From positions 2,311,444 to 2,368,779 of the forward strand of contig NW_019091418.1 of the NCBI RefSeq assembly GCF_001949145.1: 57,336 nt of DNA. The letters are read 5' to 3'. Numbering within the stretch: the first letter of the stretch is position 1; every line of letters begins with the position of its first letter. The position numbers and the translations under genes are program-made. Of this stretch, positions 30,001 through 41,557 are shown piece after piece. Under the pieces are notes generated by a model. The model was not told the DNA's origin, searched no databases, and saw only the letters and a program-made list of their open reading frames with translations. The stretch is from Acanthaster planci (lineage: Eukaryota; Echinodermata; Asteroidea; Valvatida; Acanthasteridae).

Positions 30001-33000
30001 ACATGAAAATAAAAAAAAATGAAATTTCTAAATGGTTGAGTTGCATGTGGTCCTTTAGGGTTAATGGTTTGTTGAAGATGGCGCTGACTTCGAGGTGATG
30101 GCAATAATCAATACTCACATGGAAACCTGGGCGACCAGGGAGAGGTAGATTATGCTTACTTGTCAGCATGTCACAATCACTGGGTTTTTCATTAAGGTAT
30201 ATTAAAAGCAATACCCCCAACAAAAACACAAGAGGCTTCTTCCACATGGAAACAAGGTCGTTTTGTTATCTGTGCTCTTCTATGGCGTGCAAAGTTGACA
30301 TATAATCGTGAAACAGATATCTCTATTATTCATAGTGATATCTCTTTTTCTAATAATTATAGAGATATCTCTATTTCGGAATTATTGTCAAGTTTGCACA
30401 CCATACTCTTGGCATATTTTTGTTGAGCTTTGTACTACATCAACAGTGGCATGTAGGAAAGTATACAAAGAGCATTCAACATCATAAATAATAATAATAT
30501 AATGATATTACATCGTTTATTATGCTCTTTCCACAACGTTTCAAAGCGCCATTATTATCCCTGCACATTGGGCTCACACATCTATGAACATTCCTGAAAT
30601 CATCTCAGCTCCCTTGGGAGCATACTAGCCCCGTGCTGCCATTTCGGCGCAAAGGGCTTAACATAACCCATGGTTTTTCACCAGCCACCTGACCTCGGTT
30701 ACATTTGAGGACAAGGCACATCGATGTGCTTCGATTCAACTTGGACACTATTAGATGATAGATGGCGCATGACCCACAATTATTAAAATGTGTTTGCACA
30801 AAGTTACCCCGTCGCAGATGATGCACCACTGATCATTTGCAATGACCAGGCTGGAGAGTGTAGTGAATTTGTGTTTAGTGACAGATTCCCACCGTAAGCA
30901 AACATTAGCGTTACGCCATTGCCCTCACATCACTTTTCTGACCACACAGGCAATGTGGAGAATTCAGTCACTGACCACTTGCAATAATAAGATCTGGAAA
31001 TTTCCGTACCTGTGGCAAGTAACTCCAGAGGGATGGAGTCATGTTCCGAGCCTTTCCAGCCATGTAAAATCGCATCTTTGCTCGAGGTGAGGTGTTATTC
31101 TTCGTCAATAAGAAATTCCCCGGACTGCCTGCTTTTCCTAGTTCAGTCCGAATGTCCGCCCTACTCGTGCCATTTAGAAAAATGAACTATTTAGTTAGTA
31201 TTATTGTAATGTAACTTTATAAGTTCAGGAGTGACGGAGTCGAACTTGTTGGAAGTTACTCAGGCGGTAGATCGCTGAACGTTTTCAAGCCTCTTCAAGA
31301 AGCTGACACAAGTAGTCCAACTAGCCGGCCGTCAGAAAAAGAAGCAAGCAGGCTACTCTACATATATTTTTATTAGTCCGGGATCCGAAGTGGATAAACT
31401 GTTGATTTATACTAGAAAAATTACCTAGTAAAGAAAAACCTCTCAATGAGTTTGAGATTTAATAAGTCTTGCCCTTCCTGGATACATGGCTTGAAAAACA
31501 AATAGTTGCTTTATCATTCAGTAATAGGGGATCCAAAGCATCCACTATAATTGGTATGGTATCAGACTCTGCCTACTACATACAAACTCTCTTTGTTTTC
31601 GTCACTCTTTTGTTCACAGCTCAGTTCACCTGTATAAAATTTCAGCCTAATGGTAGATGACATCACAATATGCAAGGGAGAATATACACGTCGTTTTGTT
31701 CAGGCTATTAGTATTATTATAATCTGTAAACTATATACGAGCATCCATTGCAATAAATCTTATTCTAGTTTATTAATGTGTCGCATGTGTTATATTATAT
31801 TACCAGCAAGAGTGTAGCGTGACAGGGCCTCGCTTATTAAAAAAGGGTTTGGTAGTCGTATTGGCTTTCAGATGCACAGCGAAACAATACTATAAGCTGA
31901 TTTTTTAAACTCTCTCGGGATAAAGAGAAATTGTTGGTAACTTTGGGTGGTCTTTCCATTGAGTAAGGTTAGAATGTCTAACAATATCTCATGTCTGAGT
32001 TAGCATCTGCAATCTCAAGCTTTTGGGGGTAGATCCCGAGATTTCCATCGGCAGAACGAAGCATCTCATGAAACAAACACACTGACATCGTCAAGCGAAA
32101 CCCTCGATCTACATTATACCCACTTTTTGCACGTAATGGTGAAACACCCCCTCCTGATGCATTTTATATTAATGGAACGAAAAGCTTATCTGTAGCTTAC
32201 ATCCTTACTAATTAGTCCAGATGCTTCCGCTGACTGGGCCTCGATTAGGAAAAACCTGATATTTCCTAGATACACTTTTGCCAGATTAAGGCAATAGTTC
32301 ATCTCCACATGCGTTATGTGGTGCGATTCCTCTGATATGACAAAACAATGCATCTTTATAGGATACTTCCAAAAAACAGTGACTTTATTTTAATTTGTGC
32401 AATACAGGTTTAACTCGACCGTATACGATCCAATACATGTATTTCAAACCCAAGCTGCAGAACCTGCGAATAGAGTTTACCAATAATAATTTACATTTCA
32501 CATTCACACTTACAGCGCATGTCAACTTGCCTATCAGTAGGCTACACATATTATACACCAGCAGCAATACTGAGCCGCTGAAAAAACGTGCACTGCTACC
32601 TCAACGTATATATGTGAAATTGAAAAATACCAATGCGTAAAGAGCAATCTCATTTTGTGAACTAACTTAGGAAAATATTTCTTTAGTTTTTATTCGGCCT
32701 TTCATGCTTTTGGGTTGTCAAAATTCAAAACGTATCTTCTTGTCGCGGAGGTCACTGGCTCCCATCCATCCCTTGTCGTTCTCCCTCCCTCTTGCGGTAG
32801 GAACCAGGTTACTGCACTGGCAGGCTTTTGTTTTGGGTCTAGCGCGATGTAAGTTGCTTCACCTTTGCGAAAAAGCCTGCAGTTGCAAAGTACTACTAAC
32901 TAGTGACGGCCGTTTTATATCTGATTCCATGCACCCTCATCTACACAATGATTTATGGAAAAGTTATTTTAGACGACATGTACATGTGTTTGCGGTCAGA

Positions 33001-36000
33001 TCATGCCCCCAGTGTAAGGTGCAGATGGCCTGATTGCTGTGCATTGATTTATCACGGTTACAATAGTCTACAAAAGCCCGTTAGTGCCACCGCTATTTAT
33101 ATTTTAAAAAGCAGCTAATTTTGTTATCGTGACAAGTTATTTTTTTTCGTGAGCAGGCTATTCATATTTTCAAAGGCAGCCATTTTTATTATTGTGAGCA
33201 TATCTTTATATTTTCAAAAGCAGCTCTTTTATTTTCATGAAAAGCTATTTTTATTTTTTTGAAAAGCTATTTCATTTTCATGTGCAGTAATTTTTGTTTT
33301 CGTGAGCAGCTATTTTTATTTTCATGAGCATATCCTCACGTTATATAAAGCATATATTTAATAATGAGAAAAAACAGGGATTCTATTTAACAGAAAATAT
33401 TATGAATTAAAAATGAAAATAAATAAAGGGCCTAGTTTGAAGACGATCTATTGCTGAAGTTGGGGACGACTTGGCTTGTCTTTACTTGGCAAGAAGCTGT
33501 AGAGCTTGCAGTAGAAAGGCTTGCAGTAAAAAGAGCTTGAATGGAGGATGTGTTGGGCTAAGTGCAGATGATGTTTAGGGTTCAAATGCACAGTCTCTCC
33601 TTCCCCTCGACTAATTTAGGTTTTGGAACGGAATTTATGTGGCTCTGGTCCAGGCCACCCACTGTCCAGCAACGTATGCATGTGTAGTTCAATAGGTTTA
33701 CTCTGGTAATGTCTTTGCCTAGAGCAGGACAGGGACGAATTTCTAAGTATGGCAGGTGCGATGGAAGGAGAAATCACAGAAAGACAACAGAACAGTCTCT
33801 GTTCAGTCCAGTAACTAAGTGAAGTGGGAGGTCACTGGTTAGGGAAGTTATCAGCTCCTTCTCAAGGACTCTTGTCGTTGGTTGCAAGTTCTGCTACCAA
33901 CTGCCCACACGCACTGCCAAGCAACCCACACATTTCTGAGAAATTGTATGACCTAATTCTGGGGGAGTTAGGATTTCAAAAAGTGGAGAAACAAAATTAA
34001 TTCTATTAAATAATTATTAGAAAGATCAAAATTAGACCAGGAAAAGCTGAAACAAAGTAGTGGCTGATGTTACTTATTCCTTGGAGACAAGGCTGATAGT
34101 CGTGACGCTCTTTCTAATTACATTTGATTAAAAAATATTAACATTTTCTTCAACAACTCACTCTTAATGAAAACACAGAGTTAAAAAGTAACCATGAAAA
34201 AGAACAACAAAAGAAACAAGACCTGCTATCTATTCGCTCTTTGTACGATGCCGCCATAGGCAGAGCCTCGATCTGGCAGCTTTTTCCGTGTATGTTGCTT
34301 AGTAGCTTTGGGCATACTGCGTTAGTTCTTCTACCATCTTTACTATACGATTGGACGATATTTCAAAAGCTGTCAGTTACAGGCTCTGCATGCCCATGGC
34401 GGCAGCGTACAAAGAGCATGTACTGGGTGCAGTCCACTAATTCAAGTGAGAATATCTGGTCAGCTCATTAGCATTAAACTCCCCCCCGCATCTTTTGAAA
34501 AAAAGGAAATTGTTTGCCCCCCCCAAATGGTGAGATTGGGTAAATCGTCGCCAGGATCAACTGCCTGGGTCTTTGGGCTTTCCTGTAAGAGCAGAATGGC
34601 TAAAAAGTACGGTTGAAAAACGGTCCTAAGTGCCCGAGAAAGTTGAGGGTTACCACTTGAAAAATGGCTGCAATCAGACTTCGGAAAAATCACTTTTCGG
34701 GGGTAATTTTGTTTTGTGCGAATAATTGAAAATGTAATTGGTTTTTAACCCACAAAAAATTGAAACGAAACTGAAAGATTAAGGACCAGACAATTATTTC
34801 ATTTCTGTTTCCGAAATCTCAGGGATGTTGGTATGCATGTTATTGGGCTCTAAACAGTGCTGAATTTATAATGTTTTCAATGGTGCTTGAATTATTGGAC
34901 TGTGCCCTACTATGCATGTACCGGGGACGGAAACGAAAGAAAACAGAAAAGGCGCCCTCTACAAACACCATGAAGCAAAGGGCGACAGCACACGACGCGT
35001 CGCGTCGTGCGTCGTGTCGTGCGTCGCGTCGTGCTTCAGGCGACGTAATAGGCGACACGATGCACGACACGACGTACGATGCGATGCACGACGGTACGAC
35101 GCGACGGGCGACGGAAGGGGCGACGTTTAGGCGGGAAAAAATGCAACATGGAAAGGACCTAAGACAGCACGACGCGACGGGCGACGGCACGACGCTACCC
35201 ACGACGCGACGCGTCGTGTGTGTACAAACGTAATGGCAAGAAGGCGACGGTGCGACCCGACGGCACCACGCATGAGAGCCGTCGTGCCGTTGCGTCGTCT
35301 GGTTGCGTCGCCTGGAGGGAGGCTGGAGTAAGAGGGAGAAATGTTTGTCGTAAGTAGTACACCATGTCATTGAACGTAGAATAAGCCACGTCTCACGACC
35401 AAAACCTTGTTTCGTAAAGTTCTTGAAAACAAACAGCCGCCCTGGAGAAAATAATAACAGCTCAAGCAATTAAAAATAACTGCTTCTGAAAATATAAATA
35501 ACTGCTGTGAAAAAAAATTAGCAGTGGCACTAACTGGCTTTCGTAGGAGTCAGCATCGACGGTACGGATTCAGCCAAGAAAAAAATAACCTTCAACCATG
35601 GAGTTTCACACCGTACATATACATGATACATATCCGTAAACTCAGAGCAAACGAATTTGAAACAGTTGTAAACTTAAGGATGCTGGCGCTGCACGCGTTA
35701 TTCACGCAAGTCAAAAGATCGATTTGCTTTTTTTTTCTATGAAAAGTGAAATTTGATTTTCAAAACTTTACCTTGACCCACCCACCCACTTCGAAATAAA
35801 ATCGAAATTAAAAAAACATCAAAAATGTTGAAGGCCCCCTTACCTGAATTCCCGTGTTTTGGCTACATCTGGTTTCCAGTCCTGTTTCATAATCCTTTGA
35901 AGGCGACTGAAGAGCTGTTTTGTGTTCTTCCCATAAGGATGCCGGTATTTCTTTGCAAAATTCCTCAACGAAAATGCAAGAAATGTACAATAACTACACT

Positions 36001-39000
36001 TCACATTAGTTTGGTATTTCTACGATTTTATCATTTACAAAATGCCTTATATAGCAATGCAATGCATGACCTATTGTTTAAGGTTAAAAATAGACCGTGT
36101 TCGGATTCACATGGATCTGGGTCACGATCAGTCATCCCCGTCATGGACACGACACCTAAATTTGGACAGTGGACAGTGCGAACCAGCATTGGGACTCAGT
36201 GATCGAGATCCAGACCTTTTGAAACAAGCAGGTCCTCTTAGGGTACTCGAGAAAAGTAGCCGAAACTGCAACTCTATCAAATCTTACCTAGCATTCGGTG
36301 CCGATGTAGTAGTATTGAGTGGTGCTGTCCGTGGTTGTCTACTGTCACTTGATACTTGTCCCTTTGATGCATTTTGCCTTGCCTTCTGATATCCGTGGTT
36401 CTTGATGTATGTACTAGTATGTTTTTTAAAAATTCATGATATACACTGATAAACTCTCTTGTATGAATCTACCTTTATTACCATTATTATATGCCTTACT
36501 GTCGAAGTGTCGCCTCTAAATTGTCAAGGCTGAAAAATCATATTTTTTGTCGGATCACAGGACTTTGAATGCTGCCATTCTGCGTGTGATTGCGTTTTCA
36601 GGAAGCCAAACCGCTGGTTCGCGTTTTAGCAGCGGTAAGCATATCTTCCAGAAATCCTGGTCTTCGTTTCGAAAGGGAAAAATCAGTCAAAAGTGTTAGT
36701 AAGCATTAACATTACGTTCTTAAAATAGACAAGCGGGCGAGACAGTAAAATTGCCGTTCTGTTATGGAAACACCTTCTACCAGAAGACTGTCAAATTCCA
36801 TATCAAGATGAACCTGTGACTTCCCCCCCCCATCCAATTTTTTTTTTTCAATTAAAGGGCTCTTCTCAACCCCATATCAGTTCAGACAAGTGTGCTTGGA
36901 GGGTTTGGGTTCACTTAAGGGTTTACCTCCACCGCCCTGAATGGGTCGCTGGAGAGATCGCAGCTGTAAAGGTTTCAATCTGTCAAAATCTAACTCCTTC
37001 ACATTCTAATGCACACACTGTATCCTGCCCATGCATGTTTCCCACTTCCGAGGTGACCCCCTCCCCATGCCTGAAGGACGTCCTCCTAGCAGCGATCCTC
37101 CTTGTATCTTGAGAAAATTGAACATGAGAAGCCATTTGAGGGTGGAACTCACTCATGATGCCATCACGCCAAGCTGGAAAAGCTCGTAAAATTCCAACAT
37201 TCCTAACAGTCTAGCAAATACACATGTAGTACCATGCCTATCCTTGTTTCTTTGAGTGGGCACAATGTAGTGTGATTGCACCGTTTTGTTTTAATGCACG
37301 ATAGATGACAAAACAGCACATGCCATGTATACTTGGGTCTTGTCTTGTCCCACGGCCTCACAAAATATCTGGGGCATATGACAAACCTTACAGGCTACAG
37401 TCAAGAGAGCTCTTAGAAGTCATGATGAGCGTTCGATTGTTTACCATTGCCCAGTGACGAGGGACAAGAACTACGTATCATTCCTGGTACTAGGCAACGG
37501 TAAACAATAAGACTTGAAGAGTTCCAACTGACTATAGGCTACACGTGCGCTTGATGTGTTCCAAGATATGCACTCTTGTTGTGTAAGATATAAAATATCA
37601 CTCATAATTTCTTGGATAATTTCATTGCGTGGAAAATCTAACATGTAAATCGAGGTAGACATATTTTCTGATTGTAGATAATTTTTGAGTAGGGCACATA
37701 CCTCCGAGGAAAAAGGAGTGAATCGAGAGATGTTGTGGTCAAACTCAAATTCATAAGGCCATTGTCCTTCCCCGCTAATGCACTAAATCCGCTAAATTAT
37801 CCAATGGACATGTTTAAGCAACCCACATTTCATGTTTTCCCCGAACCTTGAATGTTGATAGCATCCAGACAACCGTCAAAACTCCACCGTTCAAGGACAA
37901 ACACTAACCCTCGAAACAGAGAACTCTGAAGAAAAAGGCTTGATTGTTGGTATTCCTGTTTCATTTCTGAACGAACAGATCCCATGAGAAATAATTTTTG
38001 TGAAGGCTATCATAGATCCATAATATTATAGCTTTTTAACCGGAAGCATGAGGCTGTCTTTCGGCGGAAGTCACTCTGCAGGATATACCACACCACATGA
38101 ACAGTATTCACACATGAACAAATGCTATACTGCGCGCATACTTGTATTTGCGGTCAGGGTGTACAGAAGGGACACATTGTATTTTAATACCACAACGAAA
38201 TGTAATTTACTACTGCCCCAAATAGAGTACTTTTTTAAAAACACATATTTTAAGGGGCTTAACGATTCTGAGCCAAATGGGTTAAACAAATGCTATACCA
38301 TTAGCAGTTTGATTTCATGATTTATCCATATCTGAATTTTCTTTCTCAGTATATGCATGTATAAATCTCACCCTTTAGTGAAGGATGACGACAATCCACG
38401 TGGGTGTGCATAATTCCATGAAGAGGACCTGCATGTTTTTGTGGCTGCCACACCACTACACTGACGTTGCTCCACAGCGATTTTTTTCATGAAAATAAAA
38501 TTGACGTTGCTGCATAGCAAATTGGTTTTCGTGAAAATATAATTGACGTTCCCCTGCAGCGAACTTTTTTCATGAAAATAAAATGTTAATGAAGTCTCAT
38601 CTTTTATGAGAAAAGGCACAATTCAGTATTTTAGCAAATATGCGCTAGACTTTACTGATAAATAAGAAATAAATTAGTAATATTAATTTAGAACGCAGTT
38701 TTTGGACAAGGGTCCCCCGATAATGTAGCAAATTGTTTTAGTTTCACGATGTCTGTGGTTGCGATCAGCTGATCTGCACAATCGCCCGATCGCTCTGCGC
38801 GATTTGTGGATTCTGCATGAAATCTCCATCCATGCTCCATCTTACTTCCCCATTTGGAACAATCTTTCCCCACTAGGAACAATTACTAATAGGCGATTGG
38901 CTCATTGACAAATTATAAGCAGTAAAATTGAGCGATCGTTCCCAACATCTTCAGACTGAACGATCTGTACTTTTCTTTCGCGAGAAAAGGGAAAATCGTA

Positions 39001-39315
39001 TTCTTACCTTACTGCCTGGAGGTGATTGGAAGTGTTAGTTAGATCGTACTGTTGGGTGTTATGTCCAGTTAACCCATAGCTCGTGGTAGGTGACCAGTGC
39101 CTTGAGTTACCTATTCCAAAACCGTCCAGAAGACCAAGACTGACGACAGCCAGTGAAAGGAAACATAACAGAATGGCAGCTTTGCAGGTACGAGTCCTTA
39201 ATGGTCGACTTAACCGAAGTAAGGCCCTCCTTAGGATATTTCTACTCATGCTGATAATGTGCTGGTCCCGTCTCTTCGACTTTCTTGCTCTGAAGTCATA
39301 CCGTGCCTCACCCAT
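23782..39315 (-). CDS. ST8SIA-like alpha-2,8-sialyltransferase, seven exons, apparently intact
   Basis: Exons (minus): 39315-39008, 35963-35844, 30179-30119, 29988-29876, 27264-27175, 26364-26117, 24002-23782. All introns are GT/AG and all phases agree, giving 1161 nt (386 codons plus stop), normal for an ST8Sia enzyme. Exon 1 encodes a basic cytosolic tail and signal anchor (AAILLCFLSLAVVSLGLL), so a type II Golgi protein. Sialylmotif L spans exons 4-5 (SCSVVGSSGIL, DVGSQTNFTTLNPS), motif S spans exons 6-7 (SLVDVCDRINVFGFWPY), motif III is PYHYHND, and motif VS is HSFDTE (H-x4-E). The Cys pair of motifs L and S is present. It would transfer sialic acid from CMP-sialic acid to sialylated glycans; acceptor unknown. 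Met at 39249 is an alternative start. A damaged paralogue lies upstream at 44-46 kb. Confidence 0.88.
24225..24300 (-). repeat. tRNA-derived SINE-like fragment in intron 6
   Basis: On the minus strand AGCTCTGTGATTGAG (box-A-like) is followed about 30 bases later by CTTCGAGTCCC (box-B-like), the spacing of an RNA polymerase III promoter. No cloverleaf or tail was established. Confidence 0.3.
25871..26023. mobile_element. MITE-like element (GGGCCG...TTTGTTTCACA family), copy 1
   Basis: About 153 bp in intron 6, bounded by GGGCCGTG and GGCCC. The interior (TGGATCATGATCAGTGATC, TGTCGTTAGGTTACAGACAC) matches the element at 43349-43497 in reverse orientation. TIRs are more diverged here than in that copy. 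Confidence 0.6.
26117..26364 (-). CDS. Sialyltransferase exon 6: region between motifs L and S
   Basis: A 248-nt exon, acceptor GATTTCAG, donor ACGG|GTAAGG. It includes KLWLPMFGASVYFSTLKR, VQPVLGHPDHFLSVSKLW and WPTTG, the start of motif S. Confidence 0.9.
27175..27264 (-). CDS. Sialyltransferase exon 5: sialylmotif L, second half
   Basis: A 90-nt exon, acceptor TTTGCAG, donor AA|GTACGT. It encodes FNLAAVWGYETDVGSQTNFT and TLNPSFVAN, the CMP-sialic-acid-binding half of motif L. Confidence 0.9.
28328..28646. mobile_element. MITE with 19-bp terminal inverted repeats
   Basis: A 319-bp element in intron 4. The left end TGGGTGCGTTCGATTAGCT and right end AGCTAATTGAACGCACCCA are inverted repeats with one mismatch. 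There is no coding capacity. The TGGGTGCGTTC start suggests a non-autonomous DNA transposon, perhaps of the hAT group. No 8-bp target duplication is convincing. Confidence 0.75.
29755..29850. mobile_element. MITE-like element, same family, degenerate copy
   Basis: TTGTTTCACACGAATCTGG, ATCAGTAATC, GGGTTTACTGACAC and an end near CAAACAAGG match the 43349-43497 family. It lies 26 bases downstream (in gene sense) of exon 4. Truncated and diverged. Confidence 0.4.
29876..29988 (-). CDS. Sialyltransferase exon 4: sialylmotif L, first half
   Basis: Acceptor TTTCTCTCAG, donor CCAG|GTGAGA. It encodes FASCSVVGSSGILRGSRCGK, with the conserved Cys and the GxxGIL of motif L, then KIDQSQFVS. Confidence 0.9.
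30119..30179 (-). CDS. Sialyltransferase exon 3: short linker exon
   Basis: A 61-nt exon starting after AACCCAG and ending at CAT|GTGAGT. It is needed to bring phase 2 of exon 2 to phase 0 of exon 4. It encodes SDCDMLTSKHNLPLPGRPGF. The upstream in-frame MWKKPLVFLLGVLLLIY stretch could instead make this an alternative first exon with its own membrane anchor. Confidence 0.65.
30315..30376. repeat. Palindromic GATATC-type repeat in intron 2
   Basis: AGATATCTCTATT, GTGATATCTCTT and AGAGATATCTCTATT occur within 62 bases. Each unit is self-complementary around GATATC. Short and AT-rich; purpose unknown. Confidence 0.6.
33120..33345. repeat. Degenerate tandem repeat, TATTTTCATGAGCAGCTATT type
   Basis: About seven diverged units of roughly 25-32 bases built from TATTTT-ATTTTC-TGAGCAGCTA, in intron 2. 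Unit boundaries are not sharp. Confidence 0.6.
34540..34770. repeat. Dispersed repeat, copy 1 (intron 2)
   Basis: It resembles 49985-50195 in the same orientation: a shared ACTTGAAAAATGGC / TTTGAAAAATGGC, GACTT-GG, TCACTTTT, GTTTTG followed by ATAATTGAAAAT and ATTGGTT. The match may continue weakly to 34945 (CAATGG-GCTT-AATTA). Family unknown. Confidence 0.55.
34979..35311. repeat. CpG-dense inverted-repeat element in intron 2
   Basis: About 330 bp made largely of CGACG / CGTCG words. It begins GGGCGACAGCACACGACGCG and ends in the reverse complement of a similar phrase (TTGCGTCGTCTGGTTGCGTC). CpG density is far above all flanking DNA. The 209-codon minus frame across it is an artefact of repeat composition. 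A GC-rich MITE is the likely identity. Confidence 0.65.
35844..35963 (-). CDS. Sialyltransferase exon 2: stem region
   Basis: Exactly 120 nt, acceptor TTGAG|G and donor CAG|GTAAGG, phases 2 and 2. It includes FAKKYRHPYGKNT and KQDWKP. The homologous exon at 46086-46205 has the same length and phase, supporting the boundaries. Confidence 0.85.
36100..36240. mobile_element. MITE-like element, same family as 43349-43497, degenerate copy
   Basis: In intron 1. It shows ATTCACATGGATCTGG, CACGATCAGTCAT, CATGGACACGACACC, GAGATCCAGACC and TTTTGAAACAAG, in the family order and spacing. Both ends are weakly inverted repeats. Confidence 0.45.
38461..38584. repeat. Three tandem units of about 41 bp in intron 1
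   Basis: Units start at 38461, 38501 and 38543, each with TGACGTT-C, -AGC-A- and TTTTC-TGAAAAT-AAA. The third part of each unit (TTTTCATGAAAA) is palindromic. Confidence 0.75.
39008..39315 (-). CDS. Sialyltransferase exon 1: cytosolic tail, signal anchor, stem
   Basis: It starts at the ATG at 39315; a second Met at 39249 (MSRNILRRALLRLSRPL) would shorten the tail by 22 residues. A TM helix follows, then an S/T/N-rich stem. The donor is AAG|GTAAGA, phase 2. Confidence 0.75.
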
Positions 39316-39711
39316 AATAAAACAATGTAATTTAAATCATTTAATTCAAAGGTTGGTGTCTCCTTTACAAGAAAGGCGAAAACGAAACCAACAATGCAGT
39401 GTTCCATGGACTTCTAGGATGTAGTCTGCATCCCGGCGAGCTATATTTTGTGACAAAGTGTCAACTGTGTTAAATAGCATAACTGCGATCACATGGTGCA
39501 TTGATTATGATTATTCAGCTGATCGACAGAACCGGACGCATGGATCACAAACACGAACACTAGACTAGTATATCGGATCATGCATCAGCTGCAGCGGGTG
39601 TCAGTGGACACAGTGTGAAATAACGTATTGCGCCCTGGCAGGCTCGGCCTCGTGGTTTAATTTCTATGGGGCGCCCTTTGTAACTTTATTAGTACCCAAA
39701 AAAAATCAAAC
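39316..39711. promoter_or_regulatory. 5' flank of the sialyltransferase gene
   Basis: No TATA box or initiator can be placed with confidence. Only the location upstream of exon 1 suggests a promoter; a non-coding first exon further up is possible. Confidence 0.25.
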
Positions 39712-40240
39712 AAAAATATATATATGGCAAAACTAATATATGTAGAACGAATGTGAAATAACTAAAAAACGAAACAAATATATTGAGGACGAAAGAAATA
39801 TATATATGACGACACTATAACATACCAATCTATATATATAGGACAAAAACCTTTAAAGGACAAAAGTGATTTATATAGGACAAAAACTTATAAATATAGG
39901 ACAAAAGTCATATGTAAATGACGAAACTTATAAATATAGAACGAAAAAATATAGAGGACAAAAACTAATATACAGGACGAAATTAATATATTTATATATA
40001 ATGAAAGTTACAAAATTTAATATAGAGCAAAACTAAAAATATAGAGCGAAATAAATTAAATAGGACGAAGCGCCGCCACCTCGACGCCACACCGGTTGTG
40101 GTATAAAGCAAAATGTAATTTGTATAGACCGGAAACGTAAAATATATAAAACGGAGCGCCATCTACCGACCAGTTCTACTATATTTGTTTTATTTTATAT
40201 TAATTTCACATTCTATATATATTAGTTTCATCATATACAT
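39712..40240. mobile_element. Foldback element with internal TAGGACAAAA repeats
   Basis: The left arm (39712-39783) contains ACTAATATATGTAGAACG, AATGTGAAAT and ACGAAACAAATAT. The right arm (40178-40240) is its reverse complement at about 80 percent identity. Between them lie more than ten degenerate units of TATAGGACAAAA-T type, spaced roughly 20-25 bases. There is no coding capacity. Confidence 0.7.
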
Positions 40241-40277
40241 GTATATCTTATTATCGTTTGATATTGTTTTGTACTAA

Positions 40278-41025
40278 TGTAGTGGCAGCGCTTGCGTGCC
40301 CCCCCTGAGAGGAACTCAAGTATGCACGGGGTGGAGAATAAACTCAGGGTAAGGGATGGATCGGACACAAATCTGCTGTGATGAGTGAGTTTATTGTTGT
40401 CACAGATTCGTCTATCAAAACAAAATACTACAAATGAATAAACCTTAATTGATTACATAAGGAATACAAATTTGAAATAAATTACATTTAGGTGGCAGTA
40501 AAGCCCAGGCGGACTCGGTATTCCATCTGCTTCACTGGAATATGCCAAATTTAATGTTCAGCACTGCACGCCATGTGATACACTTCACACACTAACGTGA
40601 TTGCACGCGTATTATTTAAACTCACGACATTCCCAAATTTTGCTATCACAGTGGGTTATTCTAATTAGCCACCCATGTGACTGCAGCACGCACACTAAAT
40701 TACAACGTATGCATGACATACAGGAAAGTCACGAGTCATTAATGATAACGGATTACACATTCCCGACACAAATGCACTCTAACAACCCCCAAACAAACTC
40801 ACCTGGTCGCCGAGGACTTACAGGCCCACAAAAAGTGGCCTGCAAGCCGGAAACGCTGCGGAAAAAGAGTGCAAATTCTCCAAAACTCCCCAGCAGAAGT
40901 GGCCGACCTCCATTCTAGGCACCCGCAGCGGAGAAAGAGATTGAGTCACTGCGACTTCGGGCCCAGCAAGAAAGTGGGTGGAGTTGGTATATCCATGCGC
41001 CGGATAAACGATAAGTAATCGTACA
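40278..41025 (-). mobile_element. 3' LTR of a minus-strand LTR retrotransposon
   Basis: On the plus strand it runs from TGTAGTGGCAGC to AATCGTACA, so both strands begin TGT and end ACA. Directly inside, 41026-41040 reads CCAGTTGGGGGGTAC on the minus strand, a good polypurine tract. AATAAA-like words lie in the LTR. The matching 5' LTR is not seen, so the element is truncated. Confidence 0.65.
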
Positions 41026-41116
41026 GTACCCCCCAACTGGCATAAAAGTTATTGAAAAAGTGTCATAATGACGACAAAAGAATGTCGGAAGGTATTCCAG
41101 TTAAAAATGTGAACTA

Positions 41117-41557
41117 TTACGAAAAGGGACCTGGACCTATTTCCAGTACACGTGCAGGGACATAATGAAGTTTAACGTAAATCAACATCCCGTTGCCTAG
41201 CAACAACATAAGCACAATGGACAAATTGAGAGTGCTTCTCATCCTTGTGTCAGAAAAAAAAAGTTCGGGCTGATTCCCCCACACTGATAAAGTCATAAAG
41301 GGCGCCCCATAAATTTCACTCCACATTATTTTAGTCTGGATATCAGACCCGATGATTCTGACTACTCTATGAATCAAGGGTCCGGTACTACCCAATGTCC
41401 ACGTGACCAAGAAATAGCCCAAATATTCCCCTGTCGTCCCATTTATATTTAGCATGTTCAGATAGTGTAGTTGATTTTCGGTTATTCCCAGCCGGGTAGG
41501 TAGGCTAGCTGTTGAACGCAAACTCTCGTATCCTAATGGAAGCAGTTGATCCATCAA
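41117..41557 (-). pseudogene. Retroelement coding remnant upstream of the 3' LTR
   Basis: A 146-codon open frame ending 77 bases before the polypurine tract. It includes QLHYLNMLNINGTTGEYLGY and FLVTWTLGSTG, faintly like the G-x-x-x-PYLGY region of some Gypsy aspartic proteases, and SDIQTKIMW. No DTG/DSG catalytic motif is visible, and a protease beside a 3' LTR would be unusual, so internal deletion or another identity (such as an env remnant) is possible. Confidence 0.35.

Noticed and set aside
31205-31275. tRNA-like sequence (ACTCAGGCGGTAGATCGC)
   Set aside because: Box spacing and acceptor pairing do not fit a tRNA or a clear SINE.
34840-35469. 209-codon minus-strand frame rich in Arg, Ser and Ala
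   Set aside because: It spans the CpG-dense inverted-repeat element; the composition reflects CGACG words, and several other frames are open over the same region.
39712-40240. Possible CRISPR-like array
   Set aside because: Units are degenerate, spacers are not unique, and the region is flanked by inverted arms in eukaryotic DNA.
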